NCBI GenBank assembly: GCA_963762165.1 | Contig: CAVXJN010000002.1 | Coordinates: forward strand, 124,001-188,000 | Length of the DNA: 64,000 nucleotides | Reading direction: 5' to 3' | Source of the DNA: CAVXJN01 sp963762165 | Lineage (GTDB): Bacteria; Pseudomonadota; Gammaproteobacteria; JASBUN01 | In this document: positions 1 to 7,856 of the stretch, piece after piece | Position numbering within the stretch: position 1 is the first letter of the stretch | How the letters are laid out: each line of letters opens with the position of its first letter | The notes under the pieces: generated by a model | The model's input: only the letters and a program-made list of their open reading frames with translations | Told to the model about the DNA's origin: nothing | The model's database searches: none | Made by a program: the position numbers and the translations under genes

Positions 1-1616
1 CCCGCGTCCTGCGTGACGGAGGCGAACAGGATGTTGCGGTCGCGCAGCTCAGACCCGGGGATACGGTGGTGGTACGGCCGGGCGAACGCCTGCCGGTGGA
101 CGGCAAAGTAGGCGAAGGCGAGAGTTACGTCGATGAATCCATGCTTACCGGCGAGCCCGCACCGGTGGCGAAGCGGACCGGTGACAAAGTGGTGGGCGGT
201 ACCGTGAATCAGCATGGCGTCCTGCACGTCGAAGTGACCCAGGTCGGCAAGCACACCGTGCTGGCCCAGATCATCCGCCTGGTGGAGCGGGCGCAGGGGT
301 CGAAATTGCCGATTCAGGGTGTAGCGGACCGGGTCGTCAGAGTATTCACACCGACCGTAATCGCCATTGCCGTGGTCACTTTCATCGCCTGGTTGCTGGT
401 TGGGCCATCGCCTGCAATCACGATGGCGCTGGTCAGTGCCGTGGCCGTGCTGATCGTTGCGTGCCCCTGCGCCATGGGCTTGGCGACGCCGGCAGCGATC
501 ATGGTCGGCAGCGGTCGGGCGGCCGAACTGGGCGTGCTGTATCGCAAGGGCGAGGCATTGGAGACGCTCTCCCACGTGGATACGGTGGTATTCGACAAGA
601 CCGGCACTTTGACCGAGGGCCATCCGCGGCTGACCGATCTGGAAGCGGTTGATGGCGACCGCGACGCTGCGCTCGGCTTTGCGGCAGCGGTCGAGCACGG
701 CAGCGAACACCCGTTGGCGCGCGCCATCGTCCAGGCCGCACAGGCGGACGGGGTGCGGTCGGAGCCTGCCGAAAATTTTGCGGCAGTACCCGGCTACGGT
801 GTGCGCGCCAAGGTCGGCGGCCAAGACATATTGCTTGGCGCGGCGCGATTCATGGAAAAGGAAGGCGTTTCCGTCGCCCAGGTTTCCGAGCGGGCTGCGG
901 GATTGTCCGGGGAAGGCAAGACGCCCATGTTTCTGGCGGTGGACGGGGGAGTGCGCGCCGTTTTGGCCGTGTCTGACCCGTTGAAGCGCGAAGCAGCTGC
1001 GGTGTTGGCCGCTCTGAAATCGCAGGGCCTGCGAATCGCGATGATTACCGGCGATAATCGACGCACCGCGGAAGCCGTGGCCGCGCAAGCCGGGATCGAT
1101 GAAGTCCATGCGGAGGTGATGCCGGACGGTAAAGCGGCTGCGATCGCCGAATTGCAGGGACAAGGGCGAAAGGTTGCGTTCGTCGGCGACGGAATCAACG
1201 ACGCGCCGGCATTGGCGCAGGCGGAAGTGGGTATTGCGGTCGGGTCCGGTACGGACATCGCCATCGAAGCGGCCGACGTCACGCTGACGCGGGGTGATCT
1301 GTCCGGCGTGGTAACCGCACTGCACGCCGCCCAACGGACCATGGGTACCATTCGCGGCAATCTGTTCTGGGCGTTTTTCTACAATATCCTGCTGATTCCG
1401 TTGGCGACCGGCATGTTCTACCCGTGGACGGGCTGGCATCTGAACCCCATGGTTGCCGGTGTCGCCATGGGATTTTCCAGCGTATTCGTGCTTGGTAACA
1501 GCTTGCGCCTGCGACGTCTGCGTGCGGCCGCGTACGGCGGCCAAAACAGCGAAACCACAACAGCGGACAGGACGCAATTGGCTGGCGATCACCAGGCCGC
1601 GCACGGCATCCGCTGA
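1..1616 (+). CDS. copA: Copper-translocating P1B-type ATPase, 5' end missing
   Basis: The frame is open from base 3, so the gene starts before the window. Visible parts in order: actuator domain with the TGEP loop, a membrane CPC motif (ACPCAMGLATP) that marks soft-metal P1B pumps, the phosphorylation site DKTGTLTEG, the SEHPLA nucleotide-binding motif, the hinge GDGINDAPALA, and two C-terminal membrane segments ending near FSSVFVLGNSLRL. These point to ATP-driven Cu(I) (or Ag(I)) export across the inner membrane. The N-terminal metal-binding domain and first membrane helices lie outside the window. A CopZ-like chaperone follows 30 bp downstream, which supports copper rather than zinc or cadmium. 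Confidence 0.95.
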   Translation, partial: RVLRDGGEQDVAVAQLRPGDTVVVRPGERLPVDGKVGEGESYVDESMLTGEPAPVAKRTGDKVVGGTVNQHGVLHVEVTQVGKHTVLAQIIRLVERAQGSKLPIQGVADRVVRVFTPTVIAIAVVTFIAWLLVGPSPAITMALVSAVAVLIVACPCAMGLATPAAIMVGSGRAAELGVLYRKGEALETLSHVDTVVFDKTGTLTEGHPRLTDLEAVDGDRDAALGFAAAVEHGSEHPLARAIVQAAQADGVRSEPAENFAAVPGYGVRAKVGGQDILLGAARFMEKEGVSVAQVSERAAGLSGEGKTPMFLAVDGGVRAVLAVSDPLKREAAAVLAALKSQGLRIAMITGDNRRTAEAVAAQAGIDEVHAEVMPDGKAAAIAELQGQGRKVAFVGDGINDAPALAQAEVGIAVGSGTDIAIEAADVTLTRGDLSGVVTALHAAQRTMGTIRGNLFWAFFYNILLIPLATGMFYPWTGWHLNPMVAGVAMGFSSVFVLGNSLRLRRLRAAAYGGQNSETTTADRTQLAGDHQAAHGIR

Positions 1617-1646
1617 ACCATTCCAATCAAGACCAAGGAGCTAACG

Positions 1647-1847
1647 ATGCAAACCACCCTCGATATCTCGGGTATGACCTGCGGTCATTGCGTGTCCGCG
1701 GTAACCAAGGCGTTGCGGCAGGTGCCCGGCGTCGAACAGGCGCAAGTCAGCCTCGAACCGCAACAAGCTGTGGTCACCGGCGATGCCGATCCCCAGGCTC
1801 TTGTGACGGCGGTGAAAGAGGAAGGCTACGACGCCAGCGTGCAATGA
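1647..1847 (+). CDS. copZ: CopZ-like heavy-metal-binding chaperone
   Basis: A 66-residue stand-alone HMA domain with the Cu(I) site GMTCGHC near the N-terminus and the usual beta-alpha-beta length. There is no signal peptide, so it is cytosolic, unlike periplasmic MerP. It should carry Cu(I) to the ATPase encoded just upstream. The start has a good ribosome site (AAGGAG about 6 bases before ATG). The 30-bp gap to copA and shared strand suggest one transcript. Confidence 0.9.
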   Translation: MQTTLDISGMTCGHCVSAVTKALRQVPGVEQAQVSLEPQQAVVTGDADPQALVTAVKEEGYDASVQ

Positions 1848-1890
1848 CCCGCAGCTACCAGATCGCGTCCGCCGTATTGGCAATGCCGTC

Positions 1891-2139
1891 ATGACCTCGA
1901 AGCCGGTGCTGGTCTACACATCGCCGGGCTGCCCGGACTGCGCAGCGGTCAAGCAATGGCTGCAGCAACAGGGGGTGGAATTCGATGAGCGTGATATCAC
2001 TGCGCCGGGCGTCGCTGACGAGGCCAAATCCCGCTACGGCGTGCGTGTCGCGCCGATCACGGTGATCGGTGAGGCGTTTTCCTATGGCACTTTTGCGCAA
2101 CAACTGCCGAAACTGAAAGCGGCGCTGGCCGCCGGCTGA
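1891..2139 (+). CDS. Glutaredoxin-family thiol-redox protein
   Basis: An 82-residue thioredoxin-fold protein with a CPDC active site (SPGCPDCAAVK) and the later cis-proline region VAPITVIG. This matches small glutaredoxin/NrdH-like proteins. Placed 43 bp after copZ on the same strand, it may keep metal-protein cysteines reduced or handle copper- or mercury-stressed thiols; that role is inferred from position. No strong ribosome site precedes the ATG. Confidence 0.8.
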   Translation: MTSKPVLVYTSPGCPDCAAVKQWLQQQGVEFDERDITAPGVADEAKSRYGVRVAPITVIGEAFSYGTFAQQLPKLKAALAAG

Positions 2140-2196
2140 TCCGGGCCCGGGCCGACGATCCGAGGGCGTCCGCTCGAGTACCGAACCTGTAGAGCC

Positions 2197-3570
2197 TTAC
2201 CCTGCGCAGCACGACAAGCGCGCCAGGTCTTTCACGAAAGTCTGCGCGCAAAGCTTCATGCCTTCCGCCATGGTGAGATAGGGGATCATCTCATCGGCCA
2301 GATCCTGTACGGTGAAGCCGGCGCGCATAGCCAACGTCGCGCCTTGAATGATTTCGCCGCCTTGGTCGGCAATGATATGTGCGCCCACGAGCCGTCCGGA
2401 ACCGCGTTCCGCGACCAGTTTGATGAAGCCGCGATGGTCGCCGTTGACCACTGCGCGGGGCACTTCGCTCAAGGGTAGTAGGCGGGACTCCACGTCCAGC
2501 CCCTGCGCGCGCGCATTGTTATCGGTCAAGCCGACGCTGGCAACCTGCGGGTCTACGAAGGTGACCGACGCCAAGGTGTCGAGACCTAGCCGGGCATCGC
2601 CGCCGAGCATGTTGATCGCGGCACGGTTGCCCGCCGCTGCGGCTACGTATACGTATTGCGGCAGGGTGGTGCAGTCGCCAGCGGCAAAGACATGAGCGCG
2701 GTTGGTGCGCATTCGAGCATCGACCCGAATTCTGCCCTCACTGTCAGTCTCGATCCCGGCGTTCGCAAGATTCAAGGCCGCTGTATTGGCGCGGCGACCG
2801 GCGGCGATCAACAAGCGGTCGCCCCGCAGAATTTCCTGCGCGGTATGCAACTGGAATTGGTTGCCGTCATGCGCGACTGCTTGTGCGGTCGCGCCTTGGC
2901 GCACGGCGATTCCTTGATCGCGAAAGATCTTCGTCAACTCCGTGCCGAGGTCGCGGTCTTCACGGGGTAGCAGGGTGCTGCGTGCGACGATGGTGACTGC
3001 CGATCCCAGCCGCCGGTAGGCTTGACCCAATTCCACCGCCACGGTCGAACCGCCGACGATCAGCAAGTGTTCGGGAATTTCCGGGGACGCCAAGGCTTCG
3101 TTGGAAGTCCAGAAGGGCGTTCCAGCCAAGCCGGGCAGGTCGGGGATATGGGGCTGTGCGCCGGTGGCGATCAGGATGAGCTCCGGCCGCAATGTCTGCG
3201 TCTGGCCGTCGGTGCGCGCTATGGTCAATGTGTGCTCATCGTGAAACCGCGCGTGCCCGGATATCCGACGTATGCCTGCGGATGCCGCCAGCACGTCGGC
3301 ATATTTGCGTTGCCGCATTCGGCTCACCAGATCGTTGCGCTGTTCGAGCAGCGCGCGCCCGTTGCCGGCAGCGAGATGGTTGAGTGCGGCGTCTCGGATC
3401 AGCGCTTTGGACGGAATGCAGCCGACGTTGACGCAAGTGCCTCCCAAGGTGCCCGATTCAATCAGCGTGACAAGGGCGCCATCTTCGGTTGCCTGCAGCG
3501 CACACGCGAATGCTGCTGCGCCACTGCCGATAATCGCGATCTGCTTGGGTTTGCCGTTCATCGCGTACAT
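2197..3570 (-). CDS. merA: Mercuric reductase
   Basis: A 457-residue flavoprotein disulfide reductase: FAD-binding IIGSGAAAFACAL, redox pair GGTCVNVGCIPSK, NADPH-binding VGGSTVAVELG, FAD motif VFAAGDCT, the MerA-type segment VYVAAAAGNRAAINM, and the C-terminal vicinal cysteine pair LSCCAG that delivers Hg(II) to the active site. The C-terminal pair separates it from dihydrolipoamide dehydrogenase and glutathione reductase. It lacks the N-terminal HMA domain of some MerA proteins. It reduces Hg(II) to Hg(0) in the cytoplasm with NADPH. A mer-type operator-promoter lies upstream at 3655-3685. ATG at 3570 was kept; ATG at 3561 is also possible, and neither has a strong ribosome site. Confidence 0.93.
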   Translation of the reverse strand: MYAMNGKPKQIAIIGSGAAAFACALQATEDGALVTLIESGTLGGTCVNVGCIPSKALIRDAALNHLAAGNGRALLEQRNDLVSRMRQRKYADVLAASAGIRRISGHARFHDEHTLTIARTDGQTQTLRPELILIATGAQPHIPDLPGLAGTPFWTSNEALASPEIPEHLLIVGGSTVAVELGQAYRRLGSAVTIVARSTLLPREDRDLGTELTKIFRDQGIAVRQGATAQAVAHDGNQFQLHTAQEILRGDRLLIAAGRRANTAALNLANAGIETDSEGRIRVDARMRTNRAHVFAAGDCTTLPQYVYVAAAAGNRAAINMLGGDARLGLDTLASVTFVDPQVASVGLTDNNARAQGLDVESRLLPLSEVPRAVVNGDHRGFIKLVAERGSGRLVGAHIIADQGGEIIQGATLAMRAGFTVQDLADEMIPYLTMAEGMKLCAQTFVKDLARLSCCAG

Positions 3571-3654
3571 TCTGCGTAAGCGAACCCGACCCCGAATATT
3601 GTCGACGCGTGCGCCACGGATGTTCGCCGCCTTTCTGCAACATAGGAAACGAGA

Positions 3655-3685
3655 GCCTAAGCGCCGTACCGCGGTACGGAGTCAA
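3655..3685 (-). promoter_or_regulatory. MerR-type operator-promoter for merA
   Basis: Read on the minus strand: -35 TTGACT (3680-3685), a 19-bp spacer (3661-3679), and -10 TTAGGC (3655-3660). The spacer contains a perfect 16-bp palindrome CCGTACCGCGGTACGG (3664-3679). An overlong 19-bp spacer with a central palindrome is the known architecture of MerR-activated promoters, and this one closely follows the classical mer sequence. It should start transcription about 78 bases upstream of merA. Confidence 0.9.
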
Positions 3686-3710
3686 CGATGGAGCAGGGCA
3701 AGCGGCCCCG

Positions 3711-4115
3711 CTACGCGTCAGATTCGTCTGTCAGGGCGTCCACGATCGGGCAGTGACCGGCAGATCGGCTGTCGTGGCAGGCGCGGATGAGTTCCTGGAG
3801 TGTGTTGCGCAGGCGGCTGAGGTCGCGGATCTGTGCCTGTACCAGCGCCAATTTCTGTTCGGCGCGCTCCCGCATGTCGACGCAATCGCCATTGTCGAGC
3901 TGCAGCAACTCGACGATTTCCTGAAGCTTGAATCCGAGGGTCTGGGCCCGCTTGATGAAGCGGATTCGCTGCACGGTGGCAGGAGGATAGTGCCGGTAGC
4001 CTTGCGCAGGCTTCGGTGGCCGCTGCACCAAACCGGTGCGTTCGTAATAACGGATGGTTTCGACGTGCACGCCTGCCGCTCGGGCAAGGCGGCCTATTGT
4101 AAGTTGGTTCGACAT
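3711..4115 (-). CDS. merR: Mercury-responsive MerR transcriptional regulator
   Basis: A 134-residue MerR protein: N-terminal winged helix (TIGRLARAAGVHVETIRYYE), a dimerization helix and three cysteines placed as in mercury-sensing MerR (NGDC, then RACHDSRSAGHCP), which bind one Hg(II) across the dimer. It lies upstream of merA on the same strand, with the mer operator between them, so it probably has its own promoter while controlling the merA promoter. This differs from the common divergent merR/merT arrangement. Confidence 0.92.
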   Translation of the reverse strand: MSNQLTIGRLARAAGVHVETIRYYERTGLVQRPPKPAQGYRHYPPATVQRIRFIKRAQTLGFKLQEIVELLQLDNGDCVDMRERAEQKLALVQAQIRDLSRLRNTLQELIRACHDSRSAGHCPIVDALTDESDA

Positions 4116-4346
4116 GGATATCGAGCTTAAACGCCGGATGGCGCTCCGCCAACCGCCATTGCCGGCGGCCCTCGGTTTGCTGGCGCCAGTGACAATACGC
4201 CATGGCGATGTTGTTTTTAACTTAGGTTAGTGGATGCGAGTGCGGTGTCGGTCGCCGTCAACGCGGCCATTGCGAACAATGAAGTCTCAAGATAACGATG
4301 ACGGCTTTCATGTTTCCCCGTGGCCATCGTGAGCGTTTGACCTACA

Positions 4347-4514
4347 TCAGCGCGGTTCTGTTACAAGATCATAAATCGAATCGTACAAATCCTTCAGATC
4401 TGGATCGCTGGGCGGATCGTAGGGCTCTCTTGCCGCCCCGCGTTCCCGTTGCACGACGTCCTGAATGGCCTTGCGTACGGTGTGCTCTTGGTCTTGTTCC
4501 AGGTTATTGTCCAT
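4347..4514 (-). CDS. Small acidic hypothetical protein
   Basis: A 55-codon frame beginning at ATG 4514. The product is hydrophilic and acidic, with a predicted helix (EHTVRKAIQDVVQRE) and a tyrosine/aspartate-rich tail (DPDLKDLYDSIYDLV). No membrane segment, cysteine or known family is recognised. The frame continues upstream without a stop, but that part looks like non-coding translation. It sits alone between merR and a histidine kinase gene of the opposite strand. It could be a real small gene or chance. Confidence 0.35.
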   Translation of the reverse strand: MDNNLEQDQEHTVRKAIQDVVQRERGAAREPYDPPSDPDLKDLYDSIYDLVTEPR

Positions 4515-4735
4515 CTTGCGTCGCTCTCGGTACTCGGCTATGTGGACGGAATCTCGCTGGTCGGGACCGGATAGCCGTGGTCCTGACTCGTCGCGTGAGG
4601 GAGAGTATTGGCCAGATGGGCCGGAATCGAAATAAGGAAATGGTTTAGGCCAGTGCCGACATGCAAATATGTTACCATACCACTTGTTGTTCGGATTCTT
4701 GACTGTAGAGCGGGTTCTATGATGATTGGCAATCG

Positions 4736-6106
4736 TTGTCATCTTCGAAGCGCCGCGACGCTCGAAACCCTCACTTCGATCAGCGTTTTTTTCCCGCCCG
4801 GTTGCCCCTGGAACCGGTTTTCGTGACCGAGCGCTACGATCGCCTGACACGAGCAGACATCAATGCGCGCTTGCACGCCGAACTCGAGGCATTGCGAGTC
4901 GGATCGATGACCGCAGCCGAACGTCTTGCGCGCGAGTTGTCCGTACGCCAGCTCGAGCTGGAACTCAAACACCGGGATTTACGCGACGCGTCGCGACAAG
5001 TCCAGGACGCGCGCGAAACGTTGGACGAAGCCGTCGATACCGCGGCGAACGCGAAACTTCAGCTTGACGGTGACGGTCTTATAGTCCAGGCGCGAGGCGC
5101 TACCGAAAGGTTTTTCGGTATCTCCGACGACCGATTGGCCGGCCAGCCCTTGGCGGGAATGGTGCACGATGCGGACCGCTGGAAATTGGGTCGGCACCTG
5201 AGCTTGATCCGGGCTGGAAAGCAAAACAGCGCCATCGAATTGCGCTTGCGACATGCCAGCGGTCGACTGGTCCGTGCCAGTTTGGATAGCCGGACTTTTG
5301 CTGACGAGAGCGATCGCCGAAAGAGCTGCGAAATCCGGCTGGTGGACATCACCCAGCAGCGACAGGCCGAGGCCGAAGCCCGGCGCCATATCGCTGCCAT
5401 TTCCCGGGCGGCCCGGTTCAATGCGTTAGGCGAAATGGCATCGGGGGTGGCCCACGAGCTGAGCCAACCGTTATCGGCAATCGTCGCCTATGCACGCGCC
5501 GGTCAGCACCTGTTACGTGCCGATCGACCGAATGCGGCGGCAGAGTTGGAGCTGAGTCTGGAGAAAGTCGCAAGGCAAGCCGAACGGGCCGGCGAAGTAA
5601 TTCGCCGTATTCGCAGTTACGTGCGCAAGGATCCTCCGCATATGGAACTGCACGCTGTGGCGGGACTGCTGCAGCATGCCTTGGCGGTGGTCGACGACGA
5701 TATTCAGGATGCTGATATCGCTATTCACGTCGAAGGCACGGAAGAAGATGCGTGCGTGTTCGTTGATGCGATTTTCATAGAGCAGGTTTTGGTGAATCTA
5801 CTGCGCAATGCCATAGAGTCTGTGTCCGACGCCCGCGAACATGGGCGGGAAATTTCCATTCGGGCAGCACAATCGACGACAGGATGGATCGAAGTCTCGT
5901 TGGCGGATAACGGGAAAGGATTCGGAGAAGGCGATTTGGAGCAATGGTTCATGCCTTTCGTATCGGGACGTCGTGGAAGCATGGGGCTCGGACTTTCGCT
6001 GAGTCGTTCATTGGTGGAGGCGCATGGGGGCCATCTATGGGCGGAAGCCGTTGCCGCTGGCGGCGCTCGGCTTTGCTTTACCATCCCCACGGAAGCAGTT
6101 TCATGA
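4736..6106 (+). CDS. FixL-like PAS sensor histidine kinase
   Basis: A 456-residue soluble kinase without membrane segments. An N-terminal coiled coil (about 40-100) leads to a PAS domain (about 104-210), a HisKA domain with phosphoacceptor His240 in GVAHELSQPL, and a HATPase domain with N box NLLRNAIES, DNGKGFG and MGLGLSLS. HELSQPL is typical of FixL/DctB-type kinases. I see no clear FixL haem-binding pattern, so the signal is unknown. It overlaps the next gene by ATGA and should phosphorylate that FixJ-like regulator. The start is uncertain: TTG 4736 gives the longest frame, GTG 4823 is an alternative. Confidence 0.88.
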   Translation: MSSSKRRDARNPHFDQRFFPARLPLEPVFVTERYDRLTRADINARLHAELEALRVGSMTAAERLARELSVRQLELELKHRDLRDASRQVQDARETLDEAVDTAANAKLQLDGDGLIVQARGATERFFGISDDRLAGQPLAGMVHDADRWKLGRHLSLIRAGKQNSAIELRLRHASGRLVRASLDSRTFADESDRRKSCEIRLVDITQQRQAEAEARRHIAAISRAARFNALGEMASGVAHELSQPLSAIVAYARAGQHLLRADRPNAAAELELSLEKVARQAERAGEVIRRIRSYVRKDPPHMELHAVAGLLQHALAVVDDDIQDADIAIHVEGTEEDACVFVDAIFIEQVLVNLLRNAIESVSDAREHGREISIRAAQSTTGWIEVSLADNGKGFGEGDLEQWFMPFVSGRRGSMGLGLSLSRSLVEAHGGHLWAEAVAAGGARLCFTIPTEAVS

Positions 6107-6726
6107 ACGAGACCCAAGACGACAGAATCGTTTGCATTGTCGATGACGACGAGGCAATGCGCGATGCACTGGACGCGCTGTTGAGTGCGGTCGGACTGAG
6201 AGTCGAAACATACGATTCTGCCGCCGGCTTCTTGGAGTCATTCGACTCGGAGCGAATCGGCTGCCTGCTTCTGGATGTCAGAATGCCGGGGATGAGTGGT
6301 ATTGATTTGCAGCGACATCTCAGCGAAAAGTTCGGCTTCATTCCCATTCTTCTCATCAGCGGCCACGCTGATGTCACCATGGCGGTCGAAGCCATGAAGC
6401 GCGGCGCGGTTGATTTCATCGAAAAGCCGATTGAAGGCGGCCTATTGGTGGAGCGTGTCCAGAAATGTTTGCGCCATGATGCAGAACGACGCCGCGAACA
6501 AGCCATGCGCGACGAATTGCGCAGCCTGATTGAAAACTTGACGGCGCGGGAGCGGGAAGTCGCCGAACTGATCGCCGAAGGCCTGCCCAACAAAACCATT
6601 GCCTCGCAGCTGGGGATCAGTGTCAAAACTCTCGACGTCCACCGCTCCCATATTCTTGCCAAGCTGAAGCTTCGCACCAATGCCGAGCTGGTCCGCGTGA
6701 TGCTGGCGGCGCGACTCGGATCCTGA
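6103..6726 (+). CDS. FixJ-family response regulator (REC-LuxR HTH)
   Basis: 207 residues. The receiver has the acidic pocket VDDDEAM, phosphoacceptor Asp58 (LLLDVRMPG) and conserved lysine in FIEKPIE. A C-terminal LuxR-type helix-turn-helix (LTAREREVAELIAEGLPNKT) completes the FixJ layout. The start ATG overlaps the kinase stop (ATGA), indicating translational coupling and a cognate pair. Target genes are not evident; the nearby PilZ-like gene or the kinases downstream are candidates. Confidence 0.92.
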   Translation: MNETQDDRIVCIVDDDEAMRDALDALLSAVGLRVETYDSAAGFLESFDSERIGCLLLDVRMPGMSGIDLQRHLSEKFGFIPILLISGHADVTMAVEAMKRGAVDFIEKPIEGGLLVERVQKCLRHDAERRREQAMRDELRSLIENLTAREREVAELIAEGLPNKTIASQLGISVKTLDVHRSHILAKLKLRTNAELVRVMLAARLGS

Positions 6727-6849
6727 ATATTTTCAATTACTTGAATGTAATCCCCTGAAACCGCTCAGGCTAAGGGATTCTCCTATTTCTCGCGCGCTGC
6801 CGGGCCACCATACTGACGGCTCTGGACAACGGGTGCCTGGCCGTCTGAG

Positions 6850-7224
6850 ATGCGCACAAGCAACGAATCCCCAGCGCTGGTCGAGCGCAATCCGATACAA
6901 CGCGTGCGGCTGTCCCTGCGGGGCGTAGCGTTGGCGTGGGCGACCTTGGACCGCATTGACGCGGACGGTCTGCATGTGCGCCTGCCCAATCCCAGTTTGT
7001 CGCTGGGAACCTACGTCGAAATCGAAATTCCCGGTAGCGGAGTCGAGGGCGTTGGTACCATGGTTACCCAGCATTCGAGCCACGGAATCGGCCTCATTTT
7101 TACCTCATGGAGTCCGCACGTGTTTGATTTGATCGTGCGGCTTGTTGAGTTCCGATATCCAGGCCTTGCCGATGCCTCGCACGCAGCAACTGCGGGCCAG
7201 GGCGAAGCCGTCGCGGGTTCATAG
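6850..7224 (+). CDS. Possible PilZ-like protein
   Basis: A 124-residue protein with predicted beta-rich core. The segment RIDADGLHVRLPNP followed by YVEIEIPG and HGIGLIFTSWSP resembles the order of strands in PilZ domains (the D/N-x-S-x-x-G region and the final G-[IV]-x-F strand), but the RxxxR motif is weak (RNPIQRVRL) and the serine of the second motif is absent. c-di-GMP binding is therefore doubtful. It lies 123 bp after the FixJ-like gene on the same strand. Confidence 0.45.
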   Translation: MRTSNESPALVERNPIQRVRLSLRGVALAWATLDRIDADGLHVRLPNPSLSLGTYVEIEIPGSGVEGVGTMVTQHSSHGIGLIFTSWSPHVFDLIVRLVEFRYPGLADASHAATAGQGEAVAGS

Positions 7225-7253
7225 TCGCTGCGGGCGACGGGGAGTACAGGCAG

Positions 7254-7643
7254 ATGAAGTCGACTACGGTGATTTCAAGTCGCGTCAAGGATCTAGACAT
7301 GGGCTTGCACTTGCAGGATGCAGCACATCGCACGATTCTCGACGCGTTTCAAGATCATGAGGTTGATACTTTTGTTGGACCCTATGTGTTGTTCGCCCGC
7401 CGTAAGCAGGTCGCGTGGCTACTGGACACGAATGAGGGCTTTGCCCTGCCGCTGATGCACCCCGATATTTACCTGGACCTGAACGAACATATCGTCGAGG
7501 ACGGCGGCAAAGTCACGATTCACTGGACCCATCGTTACAAGGTCGGCCCCGATCAGACGTTTTCCGTTGAAGACGCCGAGGGTAACGAGGAAGTCGTCCG
7601 TGGATATCAAACGGATCCGGCTCTGTCCGCCCACACCGCTTAG
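7254..7643 (+). CDS. Hypothetical protein
   Basis: A 129-residue soluble protein with no signal peptide, membrane segment or cysteine and no family that I recognise. It is rich in charged and aromatic residues (FVGPYVLFARRKQVAWLL, IHWTHRYKVGPD), giving an alternating pattern that suggests beta structure. GGGAG precedes the ATG by about 9 bases. It lies between the PilZ-like gene and a large sensor kinase, so a signalling accessory role is possible but unsupported. Confidence 0.55.
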   Translation: MKSTTVISSRVKDLDMGLHLQDAAHRTILDAFQDHEVDTFVGPYVLFARRKQVAWLLDTNEGFALPLMHPDIYLDLNEHIVEDGGKVTIHWTHRYKVGPDQTFSVEDAEGNEEVVRGYQTDPALSAHTA

Positions 7644-7856
7644 CTTCGCTCGCACGAAGTAGTCCGCCTTTCGTACCGCGGTTTTCTCCGCGTACAGTGT
7701 TGCCGCCGCCTGGTGTCTGCGGACGGCAACACTGCCGACCTATTTTCCCGCACTCGTCGCGCGGCCAGAGCCGGCTTAGGCCTTCGGCCTGTGTGGATAT
7801 ATGGGCGGCCATCGATGCTATTTTGTTGGCGCCGTCCGCATTCAAGGTCAGGTCAT

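Noticed and set aside
1647..1847. MerP (periplasmic mercury-binding protein) near merA
   Set aside because: It has no signal peptide, uses the GMTCGHC copper motif and lies on the copA strand, so CopZ fits better.
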